Shown one piece after another: positions 63,937-64,000 of a DNA stretch of 64,000 nucleotides. Each line of letters starts with the position of its first letter. Within the stretch, counting starts at the first letter, position 1. Both the position numbers and the translations under genes were made by a program. Source of the stretch: an uncultured Dyadobacter sp. (GTDB lineage: Bacteria; Bacteroidota; Bacteroidia; Cytophagales; Spirosomataceae); the NCBI RefSeq assembly GCF_946482605.1, contig NZ_CAMLSE010000019.1, positions 102,588-166,587 on the forward strand. The letters run 5' to 3'. The notes under the pieces were generated by a model that worked only from the letters and a program-made list of their open reading frames with translations, did not search any database and was not told the origin of the DNA.

Positions 63937-64000
63937 TTATTTTGCGCTGAATCCTTCGAAACCGCGGTGGTTTGACTCTTCATACAAACGCTCGGTAGGC
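63937..64000 (-). CDS. C-terminal end of an unidentified gene (partial)
   Basis: From the right edge the minus strand holds an open frame ending at TAA 63937-63939. It codes for the last 20 residues, PTERLYEESNHRGFEGFSAK. Clean codon use and the position next to a repeat after the frr terminator suggest a real gene running in from outside the window. I do not recognise the family from so few residues. Confidence 0.55.
   Translation of the reverse strand, partial: PTERLYEESNHRGFEGFSAK

Overview
The window looks like a chromosomal segment of a Bacteroidota bacterium of the order Cytophagales, most like Dyadobacter or a close relative. This is judged from protein character, and no database search was possible. 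The signs are PorQ of the type IX secretion system, TAnnTTTG-type promoter elements, few Shine-Dalgarno sites, many signal-peptide and lipoprotein genes, and families such as DUF4494, DUF2007 and HEAT-DUF1080 proteins. Base composition is close to 50% GC. I see no tRNA or rRNA genes, CRISPR arrays, insertion sequences or prophage. Gene density is high, with gaps mostly under 300 bases.

Layout. 1-2.4 kb: envelope peptidases (M23, NlpC/P60) and an FAH-family enzyme. 2.5-5.3 kb: a translationally coupled gene pair that I read as a very divergent copper membrane monooxygenase (the pMMO/AMO superfamily). The first gene carries both PmoC-type copper motifs with the right spacing, followed by a PmoA-like half. 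The second has PmoB architecture with a histidine at the predicted mature N-terminus. This is the main discovery candidate. 5.4-10 kb: HAD phosphatase, a minimal sigma/anti-sigma pair, Dps, a heptad-repeat coiled-coil protein, IspF and a secreted amidohydrolase. 10-18 kb: TPR proteins, two convergent M16 peptidases, a glycosyltransferase and a sugar epimerase-like protein. 18-21.8 kb: MetG, Hsp20 and a SelW-like protein. 21.8-25.6 kb: a candidate structured small RNA on the minus strand, then a four-gene signalling cluster (small protein, membrane protein, histidine kinase, LuxR-type regulator) and a DJ-1/PfpI protein. 25.6-34.6 kb: RfbC, PyrF, LysA, ClpB, a second DJ-1/PfpI protein, a ModF-like tandem ABC ATPase and a DHFR-like reductase. 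34.7-42.3 kb: PorQ, an acyl-CoA carboxylase beta subunit, and a Tat-exported Gfo/Idh/MocA oxidoreductase followed by a giant HEAT-plus-two-DUF1080 protein, probably a periplasmic 3-keto-glycoside pathway. 42.4-45.1 kb: a RES-Xre toxin-antitoxin pair with a possible operator, a beta-propeller protein and an RRM RNA-binding protein. 45.1-53.3 kb: DUF486 and nucleoside permease genes, MutS, an RluE-type pseudouridine synthase, a Uma2 nuclease, exonuclease III and a large multi-span protein. 53.4-60.8 kb: a LEA-like lipoprotein, DUF4494, OmpA-family, LpxH-like, CarboxypepD-like, CdsA, DUF2007 and CPBP protease genes. 60.9-64 kb: DusB, a biotin carrier protein, PyrH and Frr, then the last codons of a gene running in from the right edge.

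Several units probably work together. The PmoCA-like and PmoB-like proteins would form one membrane complex. The sigma and anti-sigma factors form a switch, as do the histidine kinase and response regulator. The Gfo/Idh oxidoreductase and DUF1080 protein would oxidise and then cleave glycosides. RES and Xre are toxin and antitoxin. The carboxylase beta subunit at 36 kb and the biotin carrier at 62 kb are candidates for parts of one biotin-dependent carboxylase, although they lie far apart.
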